Part shown: in pieces, positions 37,519-49,113 of the stretch
How positions within the stretch are numbered: the first letter of the stretch is position 1
Layout of the letters: every line of letters begins with the position of its first letter
Origin: Drechslerella dactyloides
Taxonomy: Eukaryota > Ascomycota > Orbiliomycetes > Orbiliales > Orbiliaceae
Assembly: GCA_020064725.1 (NCBI GenBank)
Contig: JAGTWJ010000002.1
Location: 2,852,001-2,916,000 of the forward strand
Length of the DNA stretch: 64,000 nt
Direction of reading: 5' to 3'
Notes under the pieces: model-generated
Told to the model about the DNA's origin: nothing
The model's input: only the letters and a program-made list of their open reading frames with translations
The model's database searches: none
Translations under genes and position numbers: made by a program

Positions 37519-38897
37519 CTACGACTGCTTCTCAGCACCCTTGTCGTCCGCCGCCGTCGTCGTCGCATCCTCCACCTTCTCGTCAACATCCATCTCGTCC
37601 GCGTCCCCCTTCGCATCATCCCCACCCCCCGCTTCCGCTTCCGCCCCACCGTCCGTCGCCTCCCCGGCAATCGGACCGAACACTCTCCCCTCCGGCTGCG
37701 GCCCTACATCCGCCGCCCCCAGCTCCGGTGGCCCGGCCGCCTGTTGCAAAACGTCCTCCGCCGCACCTCCTTCGAGCTGCGGCACAGGCGCCACGCCGGC
37801 CTTCTGCTCCCGCCGCACCAGCTCGCCCTGCGAGATCCCAATCCCACTCGCACCCGCCTCGCCAATCAACACCGCCACCTCGTCCTCACCCAGCGGGCTG
37901 CCCACCGTCCCAACGCCCGTGTTCGCGATGTACTCTCTCGCACTCGCCCAGGGGATCGGTGTCAGCGTCGCCCCCGTCGCTCCATCATCGTGATCGTAGA
38001 CCAAGCCGCTGCCAAGCGGGACCGCGTTCGGGACCGCAAGGCCGTCGCGGCTCGTGGGCAGCGGGAACTTGTCCATGCCGGACGTCACTCCGACGACGCG
38101 GTTGACGGCGCGCAGATACTTGGGCAGCGTATGATAGTGTCTCGTCGGCTTGAGAATGAGCTCCGCGAACCGCTGGACCGTGTGCGGCGGCGCCGTCGCG
38201 AACGATGTCCGGAGAAGCTGCACGATGTCCGCAAGCGCCGTCTTGAGCGCGGGTGGGAGGAACCTCTCGTCCGAGCTCGAGTCGCCGCCGTTGCCGTTGC
38301 CGTTACTCGTAGGGTTTGCTTCCCCGTCCGCGTCCGCGTCCATCGTGTCCCCGGCGAGCTGGGTGGACGGGATAGTCGTGGTCTGCGTCGAGTCGACGTC
38401 CGTCGCGACTTCCTGCGACTGCGTCGGCTCCTGTGTAGCTTCGACATCAACGGTAGGCGCCGTTGGCTCCGCCGGCTGATTCTGCGAGGGTGTATCTGTA
38501 TCGTGGTTTTCCGTCGCTGCCGCCGCGCCGGTCTGCGAGTTCGACTGAGAGTCCTGCTCCTCGGACGGCTGCACCAGCACCGTCGACTCGCGCGAGAGGC
38601 TCACCGGTGGCTTGGGCAGCGTCGGCGGCGGCTTCGGTAGCGGGAAGGAGTTGTGCGCGATCCAGTCCAGCCGCTTGAGCATGTGGTCGAGGACGTCCGG
38701 CCATTCCTCGCTGCGGAAAACGTGTTAGATCGCGTGCTCGCGCGTTTGGGGAGGGTGGGGGAGCTAGCTTACAGCGCGACCTTGCTATTTGCCGCGATCT
38801 GGTTGACCAGGGCGTCCAGCTCCTCGTCTGCACGCGAGTTAGCAATGCTTTCAGGTTGCATAATTGAGGGAGAGGAGCTTTACGGACCTGACTTCAT
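37519..38897 (-). CDS. Protein phosphatase 4 regulatory subunit R2-like
   Basis: Three exons (38888-38897, 38773-38827, 37519-38710) give 418 residues beginning MKSDEELDALVNQIA. The N-terminal helix region EEWPDVLDHMLKRLDWIA and the later VQRFAELILKPTRHYHTLPKYLRAV resemble the PPP4R2 family signature (W-P...L, then T-I-Q-R-L-C-E-L...P..HY). Between them lies a long Ser/Thr/Gln-rich linker, and the C-terminus is acidic, ending KGAEKQS. Known role: PP4R2 joins the PP4 catalytic subunit in a nuclear complex needed for dephosphorylation after DNA damage. Assignment is by remembered motif. The first exon is only 10 nt and uses a GTCCGT donor, so the exact N-terminus is less certain than the body. 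Confidence 0.75.
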
Positions 38898-40209
38898 CGT
38901 TGGGGATTCGCGATGGTGGTGATGATAGTGATGGTAGTGGTGGTCGTGGTTGTGTTGATGATGGTGCTGGTGCTGGTGCTGGTGATGCTGGTTGAGCACC
39001 AACAGCTCCAGCTCAGTCAACCTCGCGTGGTGGGCTGGAGGGCTGTGGGTTGGCGGGCGAGGTGGCCGAATCCTTCTCGACGCAAGCACATTTCCCCTTG
39101 GAGGCCCTCATCCGGCCCCAAAGCAGGCCTAACAGTCCTGCTGGTGATGCGGCAAGCCCGCAGATGACCCCGGCCCAGCTAAACGGCTTTAAGCCTGGTT
39201 TCAAAAAGAACACCACTAGTCTCGGGGACGCTGACCCTTCGTAGTCTCGAAGGGTCAGCGTCCCCGAGACTAGAACACCGCGTATGAAATCCCTGAAGTT
39301 AGGGCGCCAACGCCCAAAACTCACAACAACGCTTCAAACGCACTTGGCCACAAGGTTCGCGGGGGCGCCATTTCCGCGAGTATTCGCGGGGTGATAAGCA
39401 TTATACGAGGTACCTAGGTCCTAGGTAGGCAGGTACTTATGTGAATGCTATAACAAGTGTCATCTCACAACGTGCGAAATGTGTTCTCGAGTGGTTGTTG
39501 TAAGAAGTTGAGTGGTGGATTCAGTCGGGAGGCGTTTTCTACGGGGGGGTCGGCCTTTTATATCGGAAAAATTAGTATATATGATTTATTTACCGGGTGC
39601 CATACTGTATATACGTGGTGTATATCAGATGTAGTCAGACAATAATGGAAGGGAAAAATAAAGTAGACATACACACCAAACGGTCACCTGGGTAAATGCT
39701 ACCGTAGAGCGTGCGTAGAATTGCTCGCAGCTCAGCTCAATACATGACAATACGAGATATCGATATAGTATAAGCAAGTAAGTATGTATAACGACTTAAC
39801 ATGATATCACAACTGCCATCCGAAGCATTTATGGAGATGCTAGCACGGAAGCTCTAAGTTGGCCATATGGAGAACAAGATATATCGATATACCAATCAAG
39901 TGTAAATAGCATATCACTGCCGCCGACATAATTCTCCATCGAGGGTCGATATATAAGTGGCCTGTACATTGCAAGTAATCAAGACAACAATAACATTAAA
40001 TACCCAATAGCACCCCCCATCATTGATTCTCGACTCTAAGGTCCAAGAGAAGCTCCGAGGACTCTAGCTAGCTATATTCCGCCTTAAGTAAAAGCAAGCC
40101 CATGTTAAGTCTAAGACTTGAAGCCCCCAAGTCAAGATGTGTATCAGGTACCTACTTAACCGCGCCCAAATATATCACACAACTGTGTTCTGCAATGCTA
40201 TCAAGTGGC
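38898..40209. other. Intergenic with trinucleotide-rich promoter and a hairpin insertion
   Basis: Directly upstream of the PP4R2-like gene (38910-38995) is a GGT/GAT-rich imperfect repeat. A 57-bp hairpin insertion lies at 39215-39271 and a CCTAGGTA-type island at 39408-39432. Beyond 39.45 kb the DNA is AT-rich with no gene seen. Confidence 0.5.
39207..39279. mobile_element. 57-bp near-perfect hairpin element with 8-bp target duplication (copy 3)
   Basis: Core 39215-39271 consists of two perfectly complementary arms (39217-39242 and 39249-39274 pair over 26 bases) around a 6-base loop. AGAACACC occurs at 39207-39214 and again at 39272-39279, directly abutting the core. The ends carry AGTCTCG/CGAGACT, like the TTGTCTCG ends of the elements at 19.1 and 20.4 kb. 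The arms reach a little into the duplicated flank. This looks like a third miniature insertion of the same general type. Confidence 0.65.
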
Positions 40210-40981
40210 TCAACATAAGCTTAGGCCCATGAAAGCAAGACTAATACAACCGAAAAAGAAAAACATCAAAGGATCGAACGGCCTAATCAAGAGAAGCAGT
40301 AAGTAAACCAGGACAAGAGCGCCGCTGACGCCCGATACCGCAACCCCCAACAGGCAGTGGAGACCGAAATAAACCCGCAGCTCCTTCAGTTCTCCCTGTA
40401 GTGCATGACGGTGGATCTCGAGTTTATCTTCGGTACGCAGGTCCTCTGGCGCGCACCGGTGCGTCGACTCGGTGGTGCCGTCTTTCTCTTGGCACTGTAT
40501 AATATCAAGTCACCCGTCAGAACTAGACCATGCGTACGTACGGGTAGTATACAAAGAGCGTCCTTTAATTCCAGCCCTTATGAACTCTTCGATGGTGTAA
40601 ATTGTTAGAATGAAGTTAAGTTGTACTCACATAGGCAGCAAGGCTGACTTCTTCGTACATCTTCATTTGCGGAAACCGCTCCCGGATGATATCATAATAT
40701 CGCAAATCTTGCACCGTCCCGATACTTTGCACGACCGGTATAACAACGGGATCGAACGGTTCGCGGAACGTCGCATCGTATTTGCTTCGATATTCCTCGT
40801 CTTGCCATACGTCGTCCTTCGGGTGAGAACTATGTCGGTGCGGATCATAGGAATTCGTGTAGAAGAATCTGACGCTGATGGTCTTCTGCGGTGGGCTGCA
40901 GCTGTCGACGTCTTTCTCTTGCGAGCCATCGAGCGCTTGTTCCTTCTCGATCTCGGCCTCGATCTCGGAGTTGTCTGCCAT
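40210..40981 (-). CDS. Small protein with two C-terminal membrane segments, unknown function
   Basis: Exon 1 (40631-40981) encodes an acidic, soluble N-terminal part (MADNSEIEAEIEKEQ..., 117 residues) ending at a GTGAGT donor. Exon 2 (40210-40494) follows a TACAG acceptor in phase. Total 211 residues. The second exon holds a charged helix (EDLRTEDKLEIHRHALQGE) and two hydrophobic stretches, LLGVAVSGVSGALVLVYLLL and LMFFFFGCISLAFMGL, separated by RPFDP, that is a helical hairpin membrane anchor near the C-terminus. A TATA-like sequence sits at 41024-41029 upstream. I recognise no family. The second exon is supported by phase, the membrane segments and a sensible stop only. Confidence 0.6.
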
Positions 40982-41023
40982 CGTGAAAATTACCGGGTAG
41001 CTTAATCCGTATGCGAAATTAAA

Positions 41024-41029
41024 TTTATA
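41024..41029 (-). promoter_or_regulatory. TATA box
   Basis: TATAAA on the minus strand about 45 bp upstream of the ATG at 40981. Confidence 0.45.
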
Positions 41030-41896
41030 AAGTGTGGAGACGGAAGTCTAAAGACCGGGTTGAAGGCCGTACTTATTATATACTGATGAAGAGCCACGTA
41101 TGTGCGCAAAATTGAGGCCAGAAAAAAACCCCAGTGATAACAGTGCGTGAACAGAGTGTCAAATTCATCGATATATTTAAAGATACAGCTTTATCTATAC
41201 GACATGCCCGATATCGCGATGTTACATGATCGCTGATTGCCCGGATCTAATCTAAGTCGCACCATCTTTTCAAAATATGTGCAATAGTGGAAATCTATCA
41301 CAAGATACCCAGACGATGGTGGTCGATCGTTCGGGCTGGTCGAGAGAATAAAATGTAGATGCTCGCTTGATCAGTAGCTTCTTTGACGGCGCGGCGGTCG
41401 ATATTTGATCAACATACGATTTCCAAATCTTTGAACGACGATCCATGATATTCAATGAGCGAGAAAAAAAAAATAGTTATAACGTCAAGAGAGCTGTCAT
41501 GAGAGAGGGAGACTCAGCACCAGCAAACGCCAGCAACGAAGACGAAGTGCTTTGGAATTAATTATATTTCTATAGACGAGAAACGCAACACCGCTCAACG
41601 CGAAACAATAACCACAATACATATTCCAACAATGCAGCTGCGAGACGACGTACGAAATTTAGTCGACGAAGGCGACGATGTCTAGCGTACTAAAGTGAAC
41701 GTGCATAGCACTGACGGTACTCGTATTGTCACGCAGCGAACAGTCTTGTAATATGGGGGTAGTATTGGGCTGATATGCTCTGTTCATGACGATAATCTAT
41801 TGCTAGTCCGCCCCGTCCTGCCATAAAGTGGATGCAAAATTCTTAGTCACTTGTCCAATAGTCCTCTCAGCATAAACCCCCAGATCCGCAGACGAT
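41030..41896. other. Intergenic, nothing recognised
   Basis: AT-leaning DNA with no supported gene; it holds the upstream region of the 40.98-kb gene. Confidence 0.4.
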
Positions 41897-42428
41897 CTAT
41901 ATCGCACAGAATCGAGCGCAAACCCGCTCCTGCTCGAACCCCGTGTCAGAAGACAGTCGCCCTTCTGCCATACCGCCCAACAGTCCAAAGGGTACCTACC
42001 CCCACTCGCCGCCACCCTTCCCGACGTCAGCACTATCGTCTCGATAAGAAAATCCCGCACGAGAAGGTACATATACTTACAAGGCAGAGTATCGTAGGGG
42101 TGTCATGGCCTTCCTCCACCTCGTCCTCACTGCCAAGCCGCCGCCCGTCCTGGTAAACCGCAGCAGGCTCCAGACCAGCCCTCAAATCGGCTATCAAGGC
42201 GTAAAGGTTTGGGAGCTCGTGGCTCCCGAACCGGCCCTGTGCAATGTGCCACTCGAGTTCTTCAGCTTGCTCGAGAAAGTCCCTGGGAATCGTGTACTCC
42301 TGGCAGAATAAGGGGTTACAGGCCTCCTCTTCCGCCGCGGTCGACGGCTCGCACGCTGGTGGAAGGCTGTCGTCGCCGGCGTCGACGTCCTCGTGGGGAC
42401 TGCGTGGTGGGGCGCGGACTATAGGCAT
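41897..42428 (-). CDS. Hypothetical protein, 148 residues
   Basis: Two exons (42081-42428 and 41897-41995) encode 148 residues starting MPIVRAPPRSPHEDVD. The first exon is acidic and contains a predicted helix around DFLEQAEELEWHIAQGRFG. The intron (GTAAGT donor, GCTGAC branch, GGTAG acceptor) keeps phase and the second exon ends CARFCAI. I chose the start at 42428 because a TATAAATA box lies at 42563-42570, so transcripts should begin after the longer upstream in-frame methionines. No signal peptide, membrane span or known domain. The gene could be a short lineage-specific gene. The second exon is tentative. Confidence 0.5.
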
Positions 42429-42562
42429 CACGATGAGAGTGGAGTGTGATGCTAGGAAATCGCTTTGAATAGATGGTTGACCGTATCTGTGGACTTGATA
42501 GGTGGGAGGGGATGAAGAATGCTGTATTGGGGTGGAGCGAGGATGGCATTGGCAATGGGTAG

Positions 42563-42570
42563 TATTTATA
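42563..42570 (-). promoter_or_regulatory. TATA box
   Basis: TATAAATA on the minus strand, about 140 bp upstream of the chosen start at 42428. Confidence 0.5.
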
Positions 42571-43409
42571 CTATGCGGAAGCCACCTCACCATATTCTCG
42601 AGGCCAGACTTGCCTGCCCTCATCCAGCTTATCTGGTGACCAGGTAAACCGTTTGGCCGAGCTTTGCTCATATACGAGCTGTTTTACAACGCTGGAGCTG
42701 CGATGTGCAGACAGAGTATTCTGTATGCGCCAAACCTCGGTTATCTAGCGAGACGCGAGCTTCAGAAGGTGCAACAGGGCCAGACGATGATACGGATGCT
42801 CAAATTCTCCCTGAAGCGAAGAAGAGCAGGAGTCTTCAATATGGCTGATAAAAATCTAGAACATCTAGTGTGTATAACATATATAAATTTTATCAGGGCG
42901 TACGGGTTGCCTCACGAAGCTACGCGGGCCAGAGGATAGCGGCTTGTTTATGAGACAGGCATACGGGTCTCTAGTTAAAAGTCGCGACGTAGAAAGAGTT
43001 CGATGAGATCGAGTCTCGCGTAATGTTAATGATGATGAGTTGTTAGAGAAGACTTCCATGATTCAGGGATCTATGGAGCATTCATTGCGTTGAACTAATT
43101 CAAAGGAGATCTATTTACAACAGTTCCTGACTATCGTATGTACTGAATATCAATCATGCTTGATCCGTCAAGGCGTTGGGCTTTTTCAATTTGATGATTC
43201 CGCATTTCCCCGTTGAACAAAAGAACCCGGTCGTTGGCGCCTGAGGTGGCTTATAAAATGGTAACATCGAGTGATGCGATAGCTTGTGTCGTCGTTAAAG
43301 ATGTCGGAAAGTAGAAGGAGAAATTCGACAGCCAAGCCGGCAGGATCAGGTATGCACGATGATAGCGCAGGTGCCAGTTTGTCGCTTAGCAACTGACAGG
43401 AGTGGCACT
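42571..43409. other. Intergenic, nothing recognised
   Basis: No supported gene between the hypothetical gene and the small secreted protein gene. Confidence 0.4.
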
Positions 43410-43628
43410 CTAAGGCTCAGGTCCAGGCGGAGGTCCAATCATAGATACGATTTCCTCGTCGGTATACCCCACGCAGATCGGCGAAAGTTGCAACGTGCAC
43501 GGCTGGCTGAGGATCTTGCGCTTCGCCCAGTATTCTGTAATCTCCTTCTGACTGGCCGGGCTCGCGACGGGAATGGCGGAGACGTGGGCAGCAGCGGCCA
43601 CAACAACGATCAACCATTTCAGAAGCAT
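43410..43628 (-). CDS. Small secreted protein, 72 residues
   Basis: A single-exon frame encoding MLLKWLIVVVAAAAHVSA, a clear signal peptide, followed by a mature part of about 54 residues with two cysteines (QPCTLQLSPICVG) and a Pro-rich C-terminus (GPPPGPEP). The upstream TATA box at 43793-43800 is at a reasonable distance, and the next in-frame methionine would delete the signal. The two cysteines could form one disulfide. No family is recognised. The size, secretion signal and lineage-specific look resemble fungal secreted effectors or peptide pheromone-like proteins, but no Kex2 repeat structure is present. It is followed by another secreted-protein gene at 44.7-45.2 kb on the same strand. 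Confidence 0.55.
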   Translation of the reverse strand: MLLKWLIVVVAAAAHVSAIPVASPASQKEITEYWAKRKILSQPCTLQLSPICVGYTDEEIVSMIGPPPGPEP

Positions 43629-43792
43629 TGTGAATGATATAGCTTTTAATTAAGCTGATGGAAGACGGTGCTGAATTCGATAAATGAAAGTAGCGAACGA
43701 TATATGAGTTCGTCGGTCTGAGAGGATGTTTGCGTTCCAAAGGAGTGTGATGGTGATATCTAAATCTCGATTCTAAGTGGCTAACGGAGCAA

Positions 43793-43800
43793 TATTTATA
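43793..43800 (-). promoter_or_regulatory. TATA box
   Basis: TATAAATA on the minus strand, about 165 bp upstream of the secreted-protein start at 43628. Confidence 0.5.
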
Positions 43801-44715
43801 GAAGATTCGAACGTTCGTGTAGAAGATGCGCTAGGCGATGACATGATCCTAGGCGGAATCCCCGCTCCCGTTTTCTGCAGCCCTGTTGTTCGCACTAAAC
43901 AATCCGTCGTTTAGGATTCAGTCCAATGTGGTATTGGGGAACGGTCTGTAATTTGAAACCGGCCCGGGCCAGTTTTGAGAAGTCGGTCATTAAGCTTGGT
44001 ATAGTCTAGAAGCCGGACGGGTCTCGTTACTGGACTAAGCTTGGTATTGTTCCAGACCGACCTTACTTTCCATTCTCGGAATAGTTCCGTACACCGCCCA
44101 GTACCGCAACCTTCTTTTTATCGCCTTCGAGTTCACGATCAATGAAACAATGATATGTTTTGAAGTGTGGAGCATTGTTCATTCAACGTGACGGGTAGGT
44201 CATAACCTTGAAAATACCTGTTGTCTAGTACTGGGGCTACGTTGCGGTGCATACACTGGTTGTTAGAAAAGTCCAGTCGTTCGGCAGGATGTCAATGTCG
44301 AGCTGCAGAATTATACCAACACTTTCTAGATTTGGAGCTGTTTTTTTTTCGGAGCGCCTATACATTTCTCGACTGACGAAAGGCTCGCATGGACCCTCAC
44401 ATAAAATTTAAGACCATCGGTCCCAGGGGTATTCAGGGTTCTCTTTTTGGGGTTTTTCATCAAAACCTGCGGCCTCCAGTGCGTGGACTGTGCTCTGTGC
44501 TCCGAGATCTCATGACGAAGGGTGAAGGTGGACTCTGATCACGATGTGAAGTTTGTGGTATATATAGAGCCTGGGCTGAAAGCGAATATGATGCATAAAT
44601 ATATATTCAAGGACTAGGATACAATAACGAAGGGGCGGCCCTTGTGCTCATAAAGCTAGAATATTCTATCATCGCAATCCTCCCACTCATCAGAGCATTA
44701 TCCCACAGCAACCAC
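43801..44715. other. Intergenic, nothing recognised
   Basis: AT-leaning DNA without a supported gene; the small frames have no signal or domain. Confidence 0.4.
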
Positions 44716-45226
44716 TTAATGGGCAAGCTGATAGTTAACAAAGTTTCCTGGGGCGTAGATATCCTTGTTCACGTAGCTGGCCTTGACGTAGAATTGTGTG
44801 GCACCAGGCGCCTCTCCTAAAAAGTTTAAAAAACACATAAGTTGCCAATTCACGCTGGATATTTCGGAGTCAAGACGATCTCACCAGAAAACGACCAAAA
44901 GGAAATGTGCTCAAACTTGTTGAACCAGCCGCGCTGAGCAACGATAGGGGTTTCCTGCCACGAATCACCCTTTGCCCAGAAAATCTGGACCTTATCGCTG
45001 CCTTCCGGAGTCTATATTCGTAGAAATACACATTAGCACCGACCCTCCGAGCAGCCTTAATAGAGATTCTAAGGAAATGGAGTCTTACGTCGATTTCACC
45101 GTGGAGGGTGGTACCGGTCAACTCGTAACTTGTTGCCTTGAATTTGGGATCCGTCTGGCGGGGAAGGATCGAGGCGCTAGCGACAGCCATCGAAAGAGCA
45201 GCGGTGCAGATGCTGAGGAACTTCAT
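44716..45226 (-). CDS. Secreted protein, 121 residues
   Basis: Three exons (45089-45226, 44885-45011, 44716-44816) in phase give 121 residues. MKFLSICTAALSMAVASAS is a signal peptide followed by ILPRQT, resembling a Kex2-type or N-terminal processing site. The mature part is rich in Trp, Phe and Tyr (QIFWAKGDSW, GWFNKFEHISFWSFSG, TQFYVKASYV), typical of a compact beta fold, and has no cysteines. A TATATAAA box lies at 45389-45396. It is likely extracellular. The aromatic pattern hints at a ligand- or carbohydrate-binding beta-sandwich, but no known family was recognised. Confidence 0.75.
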
Positions 45227-45388
45227 TTTGTCGATAGATAAGTTTTTTGGCTACAACAATTGTAGATATTAGACGTAAAAGAGTGTGGAGGGAACTTTCA
45301 AGCTAGGAGCTTATGAGCTATACTGTTCTATTGTAAAAGAGTGATACTGGTGGAGATCTGGAACTAAAGATACTACAATACAGGCTGG

Positions 45389-45396
45389 TTTATATA
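45389..45396 (-). promoter_or_regulatory. TATA box
   Basis: TATATAAA on the minus strand, about 165 bp upstream of the ATG at 45226. Confidence 0.5.
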
Positions 45397-47302
45397 ACTT
45401 TCTCCTTGCGAGGTTCCTTTGAGGCGAGTTGAAAAAATCGTCGAGCGGCAAGTTACCATCGACACAATGCTCTCGTGAACCAGACTCCTAATCCTCGGAT
45501 CCGTACGGCTGGGCGAGTGATCGTGAACATTATGCGTCGGCTGCAATTTCGGAATTAAAAGATTTTATGCGAAATGTGGATATACATACATCTGCCCCGG
45601 TACCCGGCTTCGCCGGAAGATGAATCCCATCGATCGTGAGTCCGGTTCACGAGCCAATGCGACATGGAAAAATTATAATTACCGAGCCTGTCCCTGCCGA
45701 ACCGAAAAATTTGGGCGACGTGAAAGCAATGCATAGAGGACAATAATTCCTAGAACACCACTTTGCCAGGTTCATAGCAATGGTAAATGCCAGAAATTGC
45801 TTGGAGCTACCCAAAATCGCTGCTGTGCCACCCTTTGCGGACATTCCTAAACAGGAAATACATAAAAATGTCACCCTAAATCCTGCGAAGCTCGTGCCAT
45901 TTTGCCATTTTTTTTCCCGCCACCGCCTTACGGAAAATAAGTAGCATGTGCCCAAGTTTCCCTTCGGCAGGGAATCTATGTCCGGTACCTGCATTGGGTT
46001 TACAAAATCCTTAGTTCCTTTGTACTACACGGCAATGCTTATAGTTCAGCACGCCTAATTCTTTCATTTGGACAGCACCTGGAACCGAACAAATGCCTGA
46101 TGAGATCGATTCAATTGATCTTTCCTAGATACTAGCGAATCCTAAAAACTCGGGGTGTGGATTGATCACGAAATGGGCTCTGAAGGTATCGAAACTGAGG
46201 TTCTTTTCATGCTCGCCTCTATATCATACTGATCTCTAAACCATTGAGCGTAAACGTCCCGGCACGACTTACTAGTCTGGTTTTGGTGACCGCTGGTTCG
46301 AAGCCAGCTTGTTCAGAACAAGATATCACATCTGGTAATACAACTGTTGGGCAAAAACTGTTGAGCGGGGCCGTGAACGTGTATATGTACATACGTCATA
46401 CATGAGCAGAAGGCAGCTGAAAGCTTCACTGCCAGAGCGATTTTTTATACACTGTTGGAGCTGATTTTCGCATGCGTGGTGACGGTCGGTGCGCAAAGTT
46501 GTCAACTTTTTGTACGTGCCGCTGCTCCAGGCAGCATTTGGTGCGCTGATGCATATCAATATCCTGACAGAGGGTAGCGGCAAGCCTGCAGATGCGTATA
46601 ATTCCGGACAGCATGCCATGTAACCGAAGGACAGCCTATCGATGAGGGGTAAATGCACTGTGCCGCGAACCCGATCGAGTAAGATTGCGGGGCGAATGTC
46701 CGCATGCATGCATTAGAACGGAACTAATGCATCAGCGGCCGCTCCGATACGAATCATGTTGTACAATACCTAGCCGAACTCTGTGCTTACCTACCAACCA
46801 CTCCTACCTAGAATCACCAGCTAGCTGATTCCCAGCTAGCAAGATTTTAGTGCTAGATGAAATATAATTGTGCCTTGATCTAATCTATATGACGTTTTCA
46901 CTGCGCCGAGACCTTGACCCGCGGCCAGCCTTGCCTTACCTGGCAGTTTGATCCTACCCGCGCCGCCCTGCCCGGCCCCGATTGCGGGTGAGGAATGCAT
47001 GTTGGCGTGCAGATCAGAAGCGTCTCGGAAAATAACTCCCACGATGGAGTCGACGATCAGCGCGATGCAGATATCCACGAACCAATTATCAATCGACACG
47101 GAGTGATCTAATTCTCTGAGTCTCGTTAACGCGGGAGCAAATTCTTCAAGATTGCGCGCCTAGAATGCAGGAAAGCCAAAGCAGCAATCAGTGATGTAAT
47201 ATCATGATTCTCAGCTTTACCGGCTTGAGGCAGACGTAGTATTCTTCTAAGAATACAGCAGCTATCGCATTCGGGTGCCAATGGTGTGGTAGGAGCACGA
47301 TG
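45397..47302. other. Intergenic, nothing recognised
   Basis: A 9-bp-arm palindrome at 46706-46732 is the only structure noted. The frame at 46326-46709 has no domain and looks spurious. Confidence 0.4.
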
Positions 47303-47309
47303 TATAAAT
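47303..47309 (+). promoter_or_regulatory. TATA box
   Basis: TATAAAT about 130 bp upstream of the ATG at 47438. Confidence 0.5.
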
Positions 47310-47437
47310 GGGGCTGGTTCCTTCGCCCAATATCCTTCAAATCATTCAACAATCACCAAGCCGCCTTTTCACACTCTTCAATATCTCGAGACCAGATTCT
47401 TCATTTGAAATCTTCACCAAGTACTCTGTAATCAAAC

Positions 47438-47749
47438 ATGCCTTCTGCACCCGGTATTGTCAAGAGTATTGGGGCGTCGAAGTTTATGTGCACATTTATC
47501 ATCAACGATATACAATATAATTACATGGGAAATCTCAACCCCCCCGTCCCAAATTTTACGTCAAACGAGGCAACCATTGAGTACAACGACGACAATGAAT
47601 TAACCAGTACTCGGGAATTCTCGGGTACAATCGGGACGGGTTCATGCGAATTGCGTGCGCAGAATGGCCCCAAAATCTCTGGACCTCTTGCCACTCCGAT
47701 GGATTCAACAGTAAGGGTTTCCGGCCAAGGAACTTGGTCCCAAAACTAA
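47438..47749 (+). CDS. Small beta-rich protein, 103 residues
   Basis: A single exon encoding MPSAPGIVKSIGASKFMC..., with alternating polar and hydrophobic residues and short turns (NLNPPVPNFTSNEATIEY, FSGTIGTGSCELRAQNG, VRVSGQGTW), suggesting an all-beta fold. There is no signal peptide and no transmembrane span. TATAAAT at 47303 fits a short leader. The sequence has the feel of a conserved fungal family of about 100 residues, which I cannot name. The gene is isolated, just upstream of the foldback transposon at 48.5 kb. Confidence 0.65.
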   Translation: MPSAPGIVKSIGASKFMCTFIINDIQYNYMGNLNPPVPNFTSNEATIEYNDDNELTSTREFSGTIGTGSCELRAQNGPKISGPLATPMDSTVRVSGQGTWSQN

Positions 47750-48515
47750 GGGTCAGTAATCCGTCTTTTGAAGTTAAGAAGCATTTTATTGTCGATTTAA
47801 TCCTGATTGAGATTTAGTGTCTACTGCGACGGCTAAACCTTCGATGGTTTACCGCGGTAGCCCGGGTAATATATGGTGGCTTAAAATTGCTACAATTGTT
47901 ATGTTCGGGTTGGGGAGAACTTCGCATCTTTGGATGCCGCATATCACATGGGAAAGAAGCTATACGCATTTGTAGATGTGCACAAGTAACTACTTGGTGG
48001 TTTGCCTTCGCCTTTCCCTGCGAAAAAATGTAATCACCAAAGCCATCGTCTTTCCTTGATGATTCCATACTTAGTAGTCAAAATGTCAAAGTTGCCCACG
48101 GAAGTCCATTAGATGTGGCATGAAGCGTATACGCGTAAATTACCAGTAAATATTCCGCGACCCTCCAAAGTGACGTGTAGCCTTTATTTGTAACTGGATG
48201 TTGCCAAAATAGGAGGCTTTATACTTCTGGAATACTTAAGGTTATTGTTTATGATTGAGTTTTCATACTTATTCGGATGAGATGTTAGGCAAGTAGTTAC
48301 TTACTTACTATTTGGTATAACGAACAATATTGCAGGGATCAAGCCACAATCAACTTAACTTACGTGGGGCTTAGGGGCGCCTCGGATTGTAAGGCTGGGG
48401 TCTATTATTAGGTACTTGGTTAAGATTTTGCGTCTTCATTGCATCCGTCTGATTAATATTATAATGCATATAACATTGAAAAACAGAGGTAATTGCATGG
48501 CTCCTGTTTTTGTTT
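47750..48515. other. Intergenic, nothing recognised
   Basis: AT-leaning DNA between the beta-rich protein gene and the foldback element. Confidence 0.4.
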
Positions 48516-48588
48516 GTATGGCGTACAAAATCGATCAAAAGATACACATTCGTTTTCACATCATATATAATACCATTAAACATATATA
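48516..48588 (+). repeat. Left terminal inverted repeat of the MITE
   Basis: Exact reverse complement of 49114-49186. Open frames inside it that appear twice are just this repeat read on opposite strands. Confidence 0.9.
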
Positions 48589-49113
48589 GTATGCGTCAAC
48601 CCCTATAGATACCACCAAACCCTATGCTTATAGGTCTATTGAGTACTTAACATCTCTATTATAGACTAAATAATAGTTTTAAGGTTACACCTACTATTAG
48701 GCTGGGTAATAGAAACCAACCCACTCCTCAACAGAAACTGGCCCAGCCCTTAGTATATATAGAAACTAATCTAGTAAAAGCTAGTCTAGCTAGCCTAGCA
48801 AAATTAACCAGCATACGGCAGCCTAGGTATGGGGGTGTATGCATATATATATATTTATATATTCTACTATTAGGCTAGCTGCTTGCTTGGCTGACTTTTG
48901 CTAGACTGGCTCTTGCTAGGTTGGTGTCTGCTGGGCTGGCTTCTGCTGGGTTGGCTTCTGCTGGGAAATAGACCAGCTTCTATTGGGGAGTAGACCAGCT
49001 TTTACTACCCAGCCTCTATTTAATTGGTGTGGCTAAATTGGCAACTATGTCTCTAAATAAATTCCACTTATAAATATAGGCCTTGGCAGTATTTGCAGGG
49101 GTTTAAACTATAT

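Noticed and set aside
46285..46315. tRNA-like T-arm (GCTGG-TTCGAAG-CCAGC)
   Set aside because: The stem-loop is present but there is no matching acceptor stem, anticodon arm or D-arm at the right distance.
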